Assembly: GCA_049999765.1 (NCBI GenBank)
Contig: JBNGIQ010009554.1
Location: 1 to 64,000 of the forward strand
Direction of reading: 5' to 3'
Source of the DNA: Phaeoceros laevis
Lineage: Eukaryota > Anthocerotophyta > Anthocerotopsida > Notothyladales
Length of the DNA stretch: 64,000 nt
How positions within the stretch are numbered: position 1 is the stretch's first letter; each line of letters begins with the position of its first letter. Positions 11,260 through 22,062 of the stretch are shown piece by piece. The notes beneath the pieces are model-generated. The model made no database searches. It was not told the DNA's origin and saw only the letters and a list, made by a program, of their open reading frames with translations. The position numbers and the translations under genes were made by a program.

Positions 11260-14200
11260 CTAGTTAGTGGGCGTCGGAAGCTGCTCATTTGGGGCGGATG
11301 CAAATTTCGGGACATGACGAAGCACAACCCCGTCGATGTAGAGTTTTACCTCTTCCGGCCGGTAGGGGTCACTTGCAATGTCGGGATCTAAGCCCAACAA
11401 CGAAAAATGAAAGCTGACTCCCAGGTCGGGCGAGGTGCATTTGAACTGCCCAATCTCACACTCGTACCAATCATTCTCGTCCGGGCGTAGCTTCAACACC
11501 TGGGCGCTACTAGTGCTTGTCCCACCTCCACTGCCACGTTCCCGCAGATACCCTTGAGATGACTGCGGTTGACCATCAAGGGTCCTCAAACCCAGGCTGA
11601 ATAGGCGGCTTTCCCATCCTCCCCCTGCGAAGGAAACTCTCAACGACAATGTGTATGTTCCTGCAGGGACCGAGCCGAGTGTGACGTGCCCCTCGACAGA
11701 AAAATACATCAGTAATCGCGGAAAATATGCTACATCCCCAAATCTTGAGCCCATTCCCTTGCCATTGACCCAAGTACAAGCGACGGGCGCCTCCATAGAA
11801 AGAGCTCTCATACAACCAGCCCAGCACATGCCACCGCTGGCTGCATCTAACCAATGAGCTTGTTCGAATTCACCAGTGCACGGCCGGTCAGAGGGCGTGG
11901 CCGCATCGATACCAACTGTGGGCAAACCCCATACCGAGAACGCACCCCACTCAAGCACGTTGTGTGGCTCCGGCGCCTGCAACATATTTTCCATGGCTTG
12001 CCTCAGCGATGAAGCAGCATCTAAGCCTTGTTTCAGTGCTTGGTAAAAGTGATTCATCAGTTGTTGGGTGGAGGGCCCATCCAATATCTTCCACAGTGAT
12101 GCGATTACACAAGGAACCCCGGCTAGCATCAGTGCCTGTGGGAGATTTAGAAGGCCGCCAGAATAGAGCATCTGCGCAACATGTTGGACATCACATGTCA
12201 GCTCAAGTTCTGAGAGATGAAAAGCAAACTTTAAGAGAGATGCGCCTAATCATGTTACCTGGCCCCATGCGCTTTGACATGAACTCAATGCGACCATGTC
12301 AACATTCCACGCCTTGCCACGTCTAAGAAGATCGTCTGCTGACAAAGTGCCTGGTCTGCTCTTACTGCTCCTCCACCCCTGTCCATCTGCTGAAAGATCT
12401 TCAATCTCCTCGGCCTCGTCTGAGTCTCTTGAGTTGCCTGTCGTCGTCGTCGGCTGGTTTGTATTTTGAGGTGGCCATGTTACAACTGTCGGATCTGCAA
12501 AAAGTAACACTGGTTGCTCCAGCTCTACAGCAAGCAGTCCTCCACTTCGGTCATAAATGTGTCTTTTCTCAACTCCAGCATGTTGTGCAAGGTGTAAGAA
12601 TGGTCTTCTTCCAGGGCGCTCAACTGCTTCCAAAAATGAGTCGATGTTGGCTTTGGTGCCCTCCAGCTTGTCAACCCTGATCTTCTTGTCGCTGTCCTCG
12701 AATATGTCTTGTATACATTTCACTTCACTGAGAGACCCCGGTAGTCTGTCTTTTTTTTTCTTGTAAGCAGGATCGGCCACCGCCAGAGCTGCTTCCTCGA
12801 TTGAACTAGCTTGAAGATCTTTAAAGCGTTGATGGCAATGCCAGAGAGCCGAGAACGAGGAAGTCACTGAAACAGTGTGTTGCTGAAAAAGGTACTTGTC
12901 TGTTGTGGGATCCTTGAGGATGGCGAACGGTACACGTATGAAATACTACAAAATTTGCAACAAACAACTCATGAATTCATGGATGTATGTACAGCAGGCC
13001 ACGCATGAGTTAATTGAACTAATTAGAAGCCAAGGCATGACTACCACATACATGTCCAGCAACTAGAAAGGCAGTCTCGGCTAGCTAGAAGCTGATTGAC
13101 TGACGTAAAATTTTATAAGGTCAAAGTTAGAGCTGCATCCTGCAGAAAGCACTCACCTTGCCTCCCACAAAGATCAACTTGTCTTCTACTCTCATATGTA
13201 ACTTGTCCAGAACATGTGAAATAGGTTGTACCAGGATGTTGTACATATATCGTAAGGTCTTGTCCACAAGGCTTTGGTTTCCAACCCTGTATAATTCGGA
13301 CTCCAAGTCATACAATTTTTTCAACTCTTTATCCAAATCTCCCATGTCCACATGTGGGACCTCTACATCCACAATGTTGCATCGCCCTAGATCTCCTAGG
13401 TCTCCTTCAAGTTGGCTCTCCTATTCAATGCAAACTCACCAACACGTACCACCATGATCAGGGGGAAATCATTTATAGAGATAGAATCATGAAGAGCACC
13501 TGCACGCGACTGGTCTAACAAGAAGTTTGAAACATGAAAAAGCTTACAAGTTTGTAAATTCGAATATTGACAGGACCCTCTTGAAACAGCCCATCTATAT
13601 GTACATATGTATGAGCTGATCATACATACCTGGTGGATAACGTAGATGTGCCAATTCCCTTGGTTGGCTCTAAAATCATAGACCACTAGAACAGAATTTT
13701 GTCTTGGCAAAAATGGCAAAAACAGCACTTTTGATGATGGAATAGACATTGGTGATGATCGAACAAACGTTGGTGCTGAGCAGAACTTTTGACAGTCACA
13801 AATAATATTCCACACTATCTGCTCACCAAGGCAGCTTAAGCTTAGAAAATTAGCATACATGTGCAGTAAACCCGTACATTCCTCTCCATGGTGTGGCATA
13901 CAAGTTTGCAGGTGGTATACACTAGTTAGTCAACAAATATTGCAGAAAGGAAAATGTCATACATACGTTGTTAGGAGACTGAAGTTCTTTCCAGGTCCAA
14001 GGGAAATTGGTGCTTCCGGCCAAGCTCTGACGGGTGGTTCGAAACACAAAAAATGCACATAGACTTCGCTCAATGTATGACAAAAGTTGGACCCTACTGC
14101 TCAGCAGCGAGCTCTCTAAATACGCCGACTTGGTGGCGAAGGGGAGACATGGATCTGGAGGCGCTGGCACCAGCAAGTCACCAATTTTCAAGGTACTAAC

Positions 14201-16662
14201 AACGTCTGCTGCAAGAGACAAAAGAATAGCTACTACAGCAAACGTGTCAACAACCATTGTGTTGGCAGAGACAATAGAATATTCTCTGGTGTCAAGGAAG
14301 TGGAGAAACTCGTAGTCTGAAAGGCCGGCCGGCTGGGAAGACATCCAATCTGACCAGTGCTTGGCCACATCTTCGGAGGCTTGTAGGAAGGCTTGAATTC
14401 GAATATCCAACCTGGTTTTTAGTTTTAGACGGTACTGAGCATCTCGAGGAACTGCAAGCTTGAAAAAACGTGAGAATGATGACTGCAAATTGCTGTTCAA
14501 TTCCACGCAAATATACATGACAACATCTCTCTGCCTCGCTGCTCTTCAAGAACAAGATCAAAGGTAATTACTACTGACCTGTGTATGCGATATCATACAC
14601 ACGTGCATCTCGCAATGTGCAGAAAACATCCATCACGTCGACGTGGATAAAACCAATATATGCAACAGCTACCCTACTGTACGCGTAATTGTAGAACTCA
14701 ATATCGTCTGTGCCTGATTCCATGACACTGTCACGCATCTCAACGATTGCGTCTGTCAGGTTGGAACTGGCTATATCGGACTCATTCAGCAGGCGGTGAA
14801 ACTCGCTTGGTCGAAAATCATCATCTATCCACCGAAAATCTGCACGTTCTTTCCACCGGCCGAGAGCAATGCGAACTACGTCCGTATAGTCATCGACAAG
14901 GCGCTGTCGCCACTTCCGGGTTGTGCTTCGGTTAGCTGAGCCATTCCCCAGGACTTTGAGAATCTTTTTGGCGATAGAGGTCATCTCTTTGAGAGAGGTC
15001 ACCTTCTCTGCACTGCAACCCAAGGCATGACTCCGTAAATTAGTAACAAGCAAGGTGGCCGCAAGTCATGAACTCGTCATCCGGCAGAGTACTCACTCTG
15101 CCAGCGGGGACTCCTTCTGCTTGACACGGGCTTTCAAGGATTCGTATTTCCATGTGGCGCTTATGATATCCTCGATAATCTTTTTGGCGATAGAGATCAC
15201 CTTCTCTGCACTGCAACCAAGGCATGACTCCGTCAATTAGTAACAAGCAAGGTGGCCGTAAGTCATGAACTCGTCATCCGGCAGACTCCTCACTCTGCCA
15301 GCGGGGACTCCTCTAGCTTGAAACGGGCTTTCAAGGATCCGTATTTCCGTATTACGAATTGCCTCTGAGACGACCAGTTCTCTGGGAGTACGCATACTGC
15401 TCGCACGGTGTTCTGCTGGATGCTATCCGTGGCCACATCGATGTCCAGCACGAGCACACTATCATTGAGCCGCCCCGGTTTAAAATCACTTCTCCACCGC
15501 ACAGCACGTTGCTCCCCTTCCCTGGTGGCGTATTTCCCCAGCAAACCGGTCACATCCTCCCACTCGATTGCGTACGATTCAGGGTCGAATTCGGAGCCCA
15601 GGCCCAGGTCTGCTTTACGTCTGTCATCTTCCAGGATGTTCTTCAACTCGGACGCAACCTGAACGCACTCCTTCCAAGCCCCAATCTCCTCCTGGAAAGT
15701 CATCAGGGCGTGCTTCAAAAGGCAGTCCGACGAGGCATCCAGGGGCTGCTCGTCGATGTGCTCCCTCGCAAAGAGCAACCATTTTCCGGCCTCATGGGGA
15801 AGGGTTGCGGCCAAGCTCAAACAGAAGAAAAACTTAGTGTACAGAGAGAACCTCGCGGAGAGCTCCTCAGCCCGGTCAAGCGCTGCTGCATCAGAAGGGT
15901 TCACCTCACGGCTCAACTGGTATCGCACTGCTTCACGATGCATGAGCAAGACCATGGACCCGTATTGCCATATCACATCCGTGATGAGCCACTCCAAGGT
16001 GAAAACGCATTCAAGCAGGCTTCTTTCCGAGTCACCCAGCTGCGCATGCCTGGCTTGGAGCAGAGAAACCAGGCGCCTGCCTACCAGTAGGGCCAGCCAT
16101 TTGTAGACGCCCTCCAAACGCGGCCCCCGAGGCTTGACGGGGGCCTCCAAAAACATGTCCTTGCACTTCCTGTAGAGCGGCAAAGCCGAAGACCACTCTT
16201 TCTGTTCTTCCATCCCTCTCGCCTCCTCATAGTGCAATGCAAACCGCCCTCCCCATTCCGCATCCTCAACGTTCTGCACCTTGTCGCGCACCACATCGTC
16301 CGTGGGCCAAACAGGCCACATCTGGCCATGGCCAGCAGCAATTGTAAAGCATGCTAGCTAGCCATTCGATCTTAGCCAAACGAGTTGTTGAATCACAATT
16401 GACATGGAATGCAATCCTTGGAACCTTTTATCTAGTCCCTACCTACAACATATGAATCTCATCAAAATGTACGCACTGCACTCACCACCCACTTGAGCAC
16501 GCTAATTCTGGAGGCACAAAACTCGGCGTCATCGGGGTCAGACTCTGCGAATTTGAAGTCGACTGCCGGCTCACCTCCTTCATCCTGCAGTGCACCCTGT
16601 CTCGATAGATCTTGGCCCTCGGAACCATCGCTAATAGCGCTGCCCCGCACCGAGGCAGACAT
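11260..16662 (-). CDS. CHAT caspase-like protease fused to a PP2 lectin domain
   Basis: I reconstruct nine exons: 16486-16662, 15294-16321, 15097-15210, 14579-15012, 13967-14451, 13630-13818, 13157-13420, 12259-12945 and 11260-12171, all GT-AG with matching phases, 4290 nt, 1429 aa. The N-terminal 900 residues are mostly helical, with a TPR-like stretch near residue 80. The CHAT domain (about 840-1210) has HLAQHAG with the catalytic His near 1019, SSCQSAWG with the catalytic Cys near 1120, and an ALMLAGVPCVIASLWK strand. Residues about 1240-1425 match PP2/Nictaba-like lectin: MRALSM, PAGTYTLSLRV, NDWYECEIGQF, KLYIDGVVLR. CHAT proteins are clan CD cysteine proteases; PP2 domains bind glycans. 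A proteolytic sensor is inferred. The exon 6 acceptor (after GAGCAG) is the least certain junction. It is transcribed divergently from the gene at 17831. Confidence 0.75.
14961..15349 (-). repeat. Intragenic tandem duplication of an exon plus intron
   Basis: Segment 14961-15152 is repeated at 15177-15349 (offset 216 bp at one end, 197 bp at the other; the second copy lacks about 18 bp). Each copy contains a donor after CTGGCAGA, an intron of 83-84 nt and an acceptor after GGTTGCAG. The duplication makes exon 3 (15097-15210, 114 nt, 38 codons), and keeps the reading frame: the protein repeats the words SLKAR, ESPLADAEKV and SIAKKI. Confidence 0.85.
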
Positions 16663-17232
16663 CTGCACCAAGGCAGTTGTCAGCCAGCTGCCAGCCAGCT
16701 GCAGGACATCGTGAGGCTGCAGGGTGCAGGACCTCGGCAGGCCTTCAGGCGCTTCAACCCCGGAGGAAGGGAGGGCAGGCTGCAGCTGAAAACCCCCTCC
16801 CCTCCCTTCCTCCGCCCACGTGGCCCATGGCGTCTTCCACTTGGTTACGCTAGTGCGGCGTCTACTGCCGCGTTACAGTGACACCCCCAATTGCGTCCGT
16901 GTCAAGAGTCGGTGGCAGCCGCGGGCCCACGTGGTCAATGGCGTCTTTCCACTGCGTTCGTACGGCGTGACTACCGCGTTACTGCCGCGTTACTATGAAG
17001 TAGCCTAAATATCAGGTGCTCAGATGTGGTCCACACCGGCTACAGGCTGGGGCACCTACCGGCTCCCATCTGCCCATGCCCCTCCCATGCTAATGCGCTT
17101 CCATGCCCCGCCCATGTCCTCCCATGCATTGCCCATGTCCTCCCCATGCCCCCGGCCTCCAGGTCTACACTGTCACTTCAGCTTGCCATGGAATCAAGCT
17201 GCTGCCAAGCAGCTTGATTGCCAAGCAAGGTT

Positions 17233-17300
17233 GTCGCTTACAATCCCTGGACGGGAGCTCCTGGTCGTCGCTTGCAATCCCTGGACGGGAGCTCCCGGTC
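17233..17300. repeat. Tandem repeat, 2 x 34 bp
   Basis: Two near-identical copies of GTCGCTTRCAATCCCTGGAC plus 14 nt start at 17233 and 17267. Confidence 0.8.
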
Positions 17301-17321
17301 GCCGGTCGAAAAACCTGGCGG

Positions 17322-17380
17322 GGTGTTCGATTCCCATGTGAGTCGGCTAAACACCATAATCACCTTACTACTACTACTAC
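17322..17380 (+). mobile_element. Possible SINE 3' part with box-B-like motif
   Basis: GGTGTTCGATTCC (17322-17334) resembles the RNA polymerase III box B of tRNA-derived SINEs and is followed about 30 nt later by a (TAC)n tail (17365-17380), as in some plant SINEs. I could not place a convincing box A, so this is weak. Confidence 0.25.
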
Positions 17381-17481
17381 CAAGCAGAAATTTGAACGTC
17401 CGCTCCACACTACAGCGCTCACAAGCACTGCCAGCACCTCCCCCCAAGGAAACGAAAATTCTGCAATGTGAGGAAAACTCC

Positions 17482-17567
17482 CTTAGTTTCGCGTCACGCG
17501 TTTCGTTCACGCGTTTCGTTCGCGTGATGGTTTTAAGCGCGAACGAAACGCGTGACGCGAAACTAAG
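17482..17567. repeat. Perfect 27-bp inverted repeat, 32-nt loop
   Basis: Arm 17482-17508 is the exact reverse complement of 17541-17567. The loop begins with a second partial copy of the left arm (CGCGTTTCGTTCGCG, 17511-17525) that can pair with the same right arm, so two alternative hairpins exist. The arms are dense in CG dinucleotides, unlike most plant non-coding DNA where methylated CpG decays, which suggests constraint or youth. It could be a miniature foldback element or a regulatory hairpin or double binding site in the shared promoter. Confidence 0.9.
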
Positions 17568-17830
17568 TGCGGGCGCACACAAAGGAGATTGGCGAAACAT
17601 GCCTTCCGTCGTCGATGGCAGAAAATAATCTCAATACGTTTTGCCGGTGCGCGCCGGTACTGGTGAAGAGTACAGCGAGCGATAGGGAATACAGCTACGG
17701 TAGAGGGAGGTGAGGAGGAGAGATGGTGGCGAGGATGATGGACATGGCAAGAGGCATGGGGCGAGGGCGGGCCCAAGTGTTTTTCAGCTCCTGCCAGGAA
17801 GGAAGGTAGTTTACTGTGCTTGGGGTACGG

Positions 17831-19114
17831 ATGCATGTGAGGCGGTCACAGAGTGCCTACAGGCTGTATACAACAGGTGAGGCTAGCTCTCTCATAAAGG
17901 AAGGGGGGGTGGATTTCAATGTTGACGATGAGCACGGCTCTCGAACTGGAATGGCGCAACACGTAGGGTGGGGGAAGTTCGTCTGGAGGGAGCTCAAGCT
18001 GGTGGCCTTCAGGTGCTTCGACGCCGGGGACGTCCGTCTGCTGGATGTGCTTGTCAGAGAAAGCAGCCACGGGTTGACGCGGATCGGCACCCTCTTCGAC
18101 CTGGGAGCTCCTCCGGATCCTGCGACTGCCACCTCCGATGCAGCCTCCCACCAGGAGGATCCGGATTCCGAAGACGAGGAGGTGGATGTGTCAAAGCTCC
18201 TTTCGGAGCTCAAAGAGGAGGCAAAGAAGTTCGAGAGGTCGAGGGGGGCGAGAGCCAAGCCCAGGCTCAGGCACTTCACCCGGACTCATCTGGGCGACTG
18301 GAGGATGAACCTCGAGTCCTCCGACGCAGTAGTGTCTCACATCTCCGGCCTGGCCGGAGCCAGCATCCTGGGTGAGAAGGGACACTCGTGCCTCATCGAG
18401 GGCAGCCAAAGCGAGGAGGTGAACGTCGACCACGTAGCTAAGCTCTTGTCGGCGACTCCGCCAGGTTGGCTTCCCAACCGCGAAACCATCCGGAGACGGC
18501 GCGAGAAGACGAGCAGCAGGTACGTCCGCTTCAGGACTCTCAATTCATCCAGATGGCAGTAGTGACAGTTTGCACAGCAAAGCTCGTCAAGATCACCAAT
18601 GTGCCCAGGACATGTCTCTAAATGCAGCCAGGAGTTGGAGCTGTGGGTGGTCACCAAAATCGTGTATGCCAGGAGAGTCGTGATGGGGAAATTGGGAAGC
18701 GGCGCAGTGAAAGTGGACGTGTCCCCTCCCCTGGGGTCCCTGCCAATCACAGGCGGAGTGGGGGCGCAGAGGAAGGTGGTGACGGGTTTCGAGGTGGTGA
18801 ACGAGAGTGGCGCGCAGCTGGGCCTGGGCGTCCCCATCGGGTACCAGGCCATCCGGGTCAAGTACGAGAAGGGCGGTGATGTGCGGCTGCGCATGGGAAT
18901 GGGCAAGACCCGGCCTGTCCACCGCGGCGCTGGCGATGACAGGTCTGTCGGGAAAGAGCTCGAGGGAGAGTCCGGCCGCGACTACCACATGGCTGACCTC
19001 CTGGACGACACTCTCCAGAGCCTCCCGGTCGTATCGTGGGAAACACGGCAGGATTCCACGGCTGGCGAGTCACAAACTTCGGATCATTTCACACCCGCGG
19101 AGGGGAAGAATTGA
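17831..19114 (+). CDS. Candidate gasdermin-like protein (weak match)
   Basis: Two exons, 17831-18519 and 18628-19114 (intron GTACGT to TGCAG, phase 2), give 391 aa. The start is the first ATG of the frame. Residues 100-155 are acidic and low in complexity (DSEDEEVD). The second half is strand-rich: HLGDWRMNLES, then SILGEKGHS, EEVNVDHVAKLL, LELWVVTKIVYARRV, PPLGSLPITGGVG and GVPIGYQAIRVKYEKGG. The order 'LyVVT-x-V', a glycine-rich hairpin, then 'IP-x-G-x-x-A-x-RV' resembles the end of the gasdermin pore-forming domain and of related fungal proteins. I recall the pattern but cannot run a profile search. A CAG-GTGAGG word near 17877 could be another donor, so the N-terminus is uncertain. An unrelated plant-specific fold is the main alternative. 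Confidence 0.4.
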
Positions 19115-19311
19115 AGTCTTGGTCCAGCGCGCAGGCCTTCGGTGCTTCCACACCGCTCAAGTATTTAAACTACGGGGAAACGAAGGGTGGGGTGGCATAG
19201 ACGCACTTTGTGGTTGAGACAGTTCTTTTGGGCACCGGCATATATTAGTAATGCAAACTGTCGCTTCCTTCCCCGCCAGCTCGCGCCCCTCCATGCGCTG
19301 CAGCTCGGCGT

Positions 19312-21280
19312 CATTGTTTTCTAATCCCTTGCCAAGAATTTGAGAATGAATTTGCTTGCCTTTTTGCATGGACCCTGTACTTGCGCACGCCTTTAGAATG
19401 CACACGAAAGCTACCTCATCAGCTGGCAGCAAGCCATCCCTTTGCATTCTCTCATAGAGGTCAAGTGCTTCTACAGCATTCCCATGCTTTGCATATCCTG
19501 CAATCATGGCAGTCCAAGTCACCACACTTCTTGCCAACAACTTATCAAAAATTATGCTAGCAACCTCAAGGTTCCCACACTTTGCATACATGTCCACCAG
19601 GGCTGTGCCAATGCATTCATTTGCTTCAAGACCTTTCTTCAAAATCTCAAGGTGAATCTGCTTTCCCATCTGCACAGCACCTACGCTGGCACAAGCCTTC
19701 AGTGCCCACATGAATGTAACATTGTCTGGGTTCACCCCAGCTTGCTGCATCGCCTCATAGAGGCACAAAGCTTCCTGACCACAACCTTGCTAGGCATATC
19801 CAGCAATCATAGCACTCCACGTTACTACATTTTTTGTTGCTAAGCTGTCAAAGACCACCCGAGCATCTTCCAGGCTCCCACATTTGGCATACATGTCCAA
19901 CAGCGTACTCCCAACCCGAACATCTGTTTTCAACCCCCTCTCCAAAATTGTGGCATGAATTTCTCTACCCTTCTGAATAGCACCCAAGCTACCACATGCT
20001 TTCAAGGCAGCCGTGAAAGTAACTGCATTGGGTGACGTCATACCATCACGTTGCATACACTCATACAAGTTGATGGCCTCCTGACCAAGACCATGCTGAG
20101 TGTATGCTGCAATCATCGCAGTCCACGTGACCACGTTCTTGGTTGACAAATTGTCAAAGAGTGTCCTAGCATCCTGTAAACTCCCACACTTGGCATACAT
20201 GTCCACCAGGGTGCTTCCCACAGATACATCCGCTTCCAGACCCCTTTCAATCAGTTGGGAATGAAGGCCCCTCCCCTTCTGGAGGTCCCCTGTGATGGCA
20301 CATGCTTTTAGAGCAGATAGTAAAGTAACTTTATCTGGAGTCACACCATCCTGCTGCATGCGAGTGTAGAGGTCAAGGGCTTCATGTCCAAGCCCGTGCT
20401 GAGAATATCCTGCAATCAGAGCTTTCCACGTTGCCACATCTCTGATTGGCAACCTCTCAAATACAGAGCAGGCACTACCGAAAATCCCAAGTTTGGCGTA
20501 CATGTCCACTAGCGTATTTCCAATGAACAAATCTCCTTCTAGTCCTCTTGCCAGGACCTGGGAATGCACCTCCTGGCCCTTGTGTAAGGCTCCTATGTTG
20601 GCACATGCTCTTAAAATGCACACAAAAGTTACCTTGTCAGGCACCACTCCTTGCAATTGCATTTTTTGGTAGAGACTGAGGGCTTCACGACCTGCATTTG
20701 GCCGAGCATATCCAGCCAGCATCGCATTCCAGGTCACGACATATTTGGTTGGCAATGTGTCAAACACTGCCCGAGCATCCTCCAAGCTCCCACATTTGAC
20801 ATACATGTCCACTAGGGTATTTCCAACAAAGACATTGTACTGATAATGACTGCTCATCACATCAGCATGGAGAAGCCTGCCAGATGTCAAATCAGCTGCA
20901 GTGGCACAAGCTTTAAGGAGTGCAACAAAGATTTACTCGTTGGGTTTCACAGTTGACTGCCGCATCTTCTTATACAGAACTAAGGCCTGCTCAGCTTGTC
21001 CCTGCTCACAATGTGCTAAGATGATAGAAGCCCACACAAAGTTGTCCGGAGCAGGCAGTTCAGTGAACACTTGAGTTGCAGCCGGCAAGCAGCCAAGGGA
21101 TGAATACATGCGGATAAGGTCGTTGGCCAAATATGCCGTCGACTCGTATCCACTGCTTGAAGCAAGGGCATGAACCCTTCTGCCACCGACCAGGTCTTTC
21201 TTTGCCATGCACCCCTCCAGGACCTTGCACAAAATTTCTGTTGAGACATAAGACCCCCGCTGCACCATCCGCTCCAACAT
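19312..21280 (-). pseudogene. PPR pseudogene, inverted copy of the gene at 42147
   Basis: The minus strand encodes the N-terminal two thirds of a PLS-class PPR protein nearly identical to residues 1 to about 656 of the gene at 42147-45422. One frame runs throughout, broken by TAA at 20933-20935 (Tyr in the partner) and TAG at 19790-19792 (Gln in the partner). The match ends abruptly at 19312, inside the word GLENN, so the last PPR motifs, the E domain and the DYW domain are absent. Homology upstream of the start continues to about 21870. It therefore cannot make the editing factor; antisense or small RNAs from it are possible but not shown. Confidence 0.9.
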
Positions 21281-22062
21281 CCAAAGAGCCTGATCGAGCT
21301 TCCCCGCCTCACATAATTCAGTCCAATTCTCGGACTCCCCTTCAAACAATAAGCCAAGGGCACTAACATGAATCCAGTATCATACCCGCCGGCTTGCTCT
21401 TCCGGCCAGTGTCCAACCCAGCGAGAAGAGCGATCGAGTTGCAGACACGTACCAGGTAGAGTCGTCATGGCCTCCCCGAAATCTTGCGACCTCAGGCTGA
21501 ACCCACAAAGGACGGGGCCAAGGGTGAAGCCAAGAGCTGTCGGAGTGGGCAGGAGTGCTGTCACGCGACTCCTTACCAGCAGTTGGTTCGACTCTTTTTT
21601 TGTCAATGTGACACAGCTCATTTGCTCGTGGTTGGCGCACCCGACCGATGCTCCCACCTCTTATTCCTTCCTGTGAAGCCTCCGGTTCATGACAGCTGAA
21701 CATGCAGGCATCTGCAGTTCTGGTGGTTTGCTCGGGGGATGGTGACAAAACCTAACTCCTCCCCTCGGTGTGACCACCGCTGGATGCAATGCGGTGGATG
21801 CAATGAGCCAACAGGCAGCAGGCAGCACCGTTCACACAGACCAAGACTACTCTCCATTGCCTCTGAAGAAATGTCGAACTTCCCCTGGGAGAAACTGCAG
21901 GAACAGCTTTTCAGAAGTCACCCTTGCTGAGATTGTTGATGGGGCTGAGGAACTGCACAATCACACTTGTAAGTACCCATTTTGCGTCCTGAACAGAACC
22001 TGTTGGAATCAAGCAGCCTCTATTTGAACAATATGTGCCTCTGTCCCTAGAGTCAAGCCATC

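Larger units (their letters stand above)
16663..17830. promoter_or_regulatory. Divergent intergenic region between CHAT gene and its neighbour
   Basis: The 1168 bp between the two start codons must hold both promoters. It contains CAGCTGC repeats (about 16680-16710), a CCCATG-rich stretch (17080-17150), a 34-bp tandem repeat (17233-17300), a possible SINE 3' part, and a perfect CpG-rich inverted repeat (17482-17567). No clear TATA box was picked out. Confidence 0.5.

Noticed and set aside
13396-13899. 167-codon minus-strand frame as a separate gene
   Set aside because: Only 13630-13818 fits the CHAT protein; the rest runs through introns on both sides.
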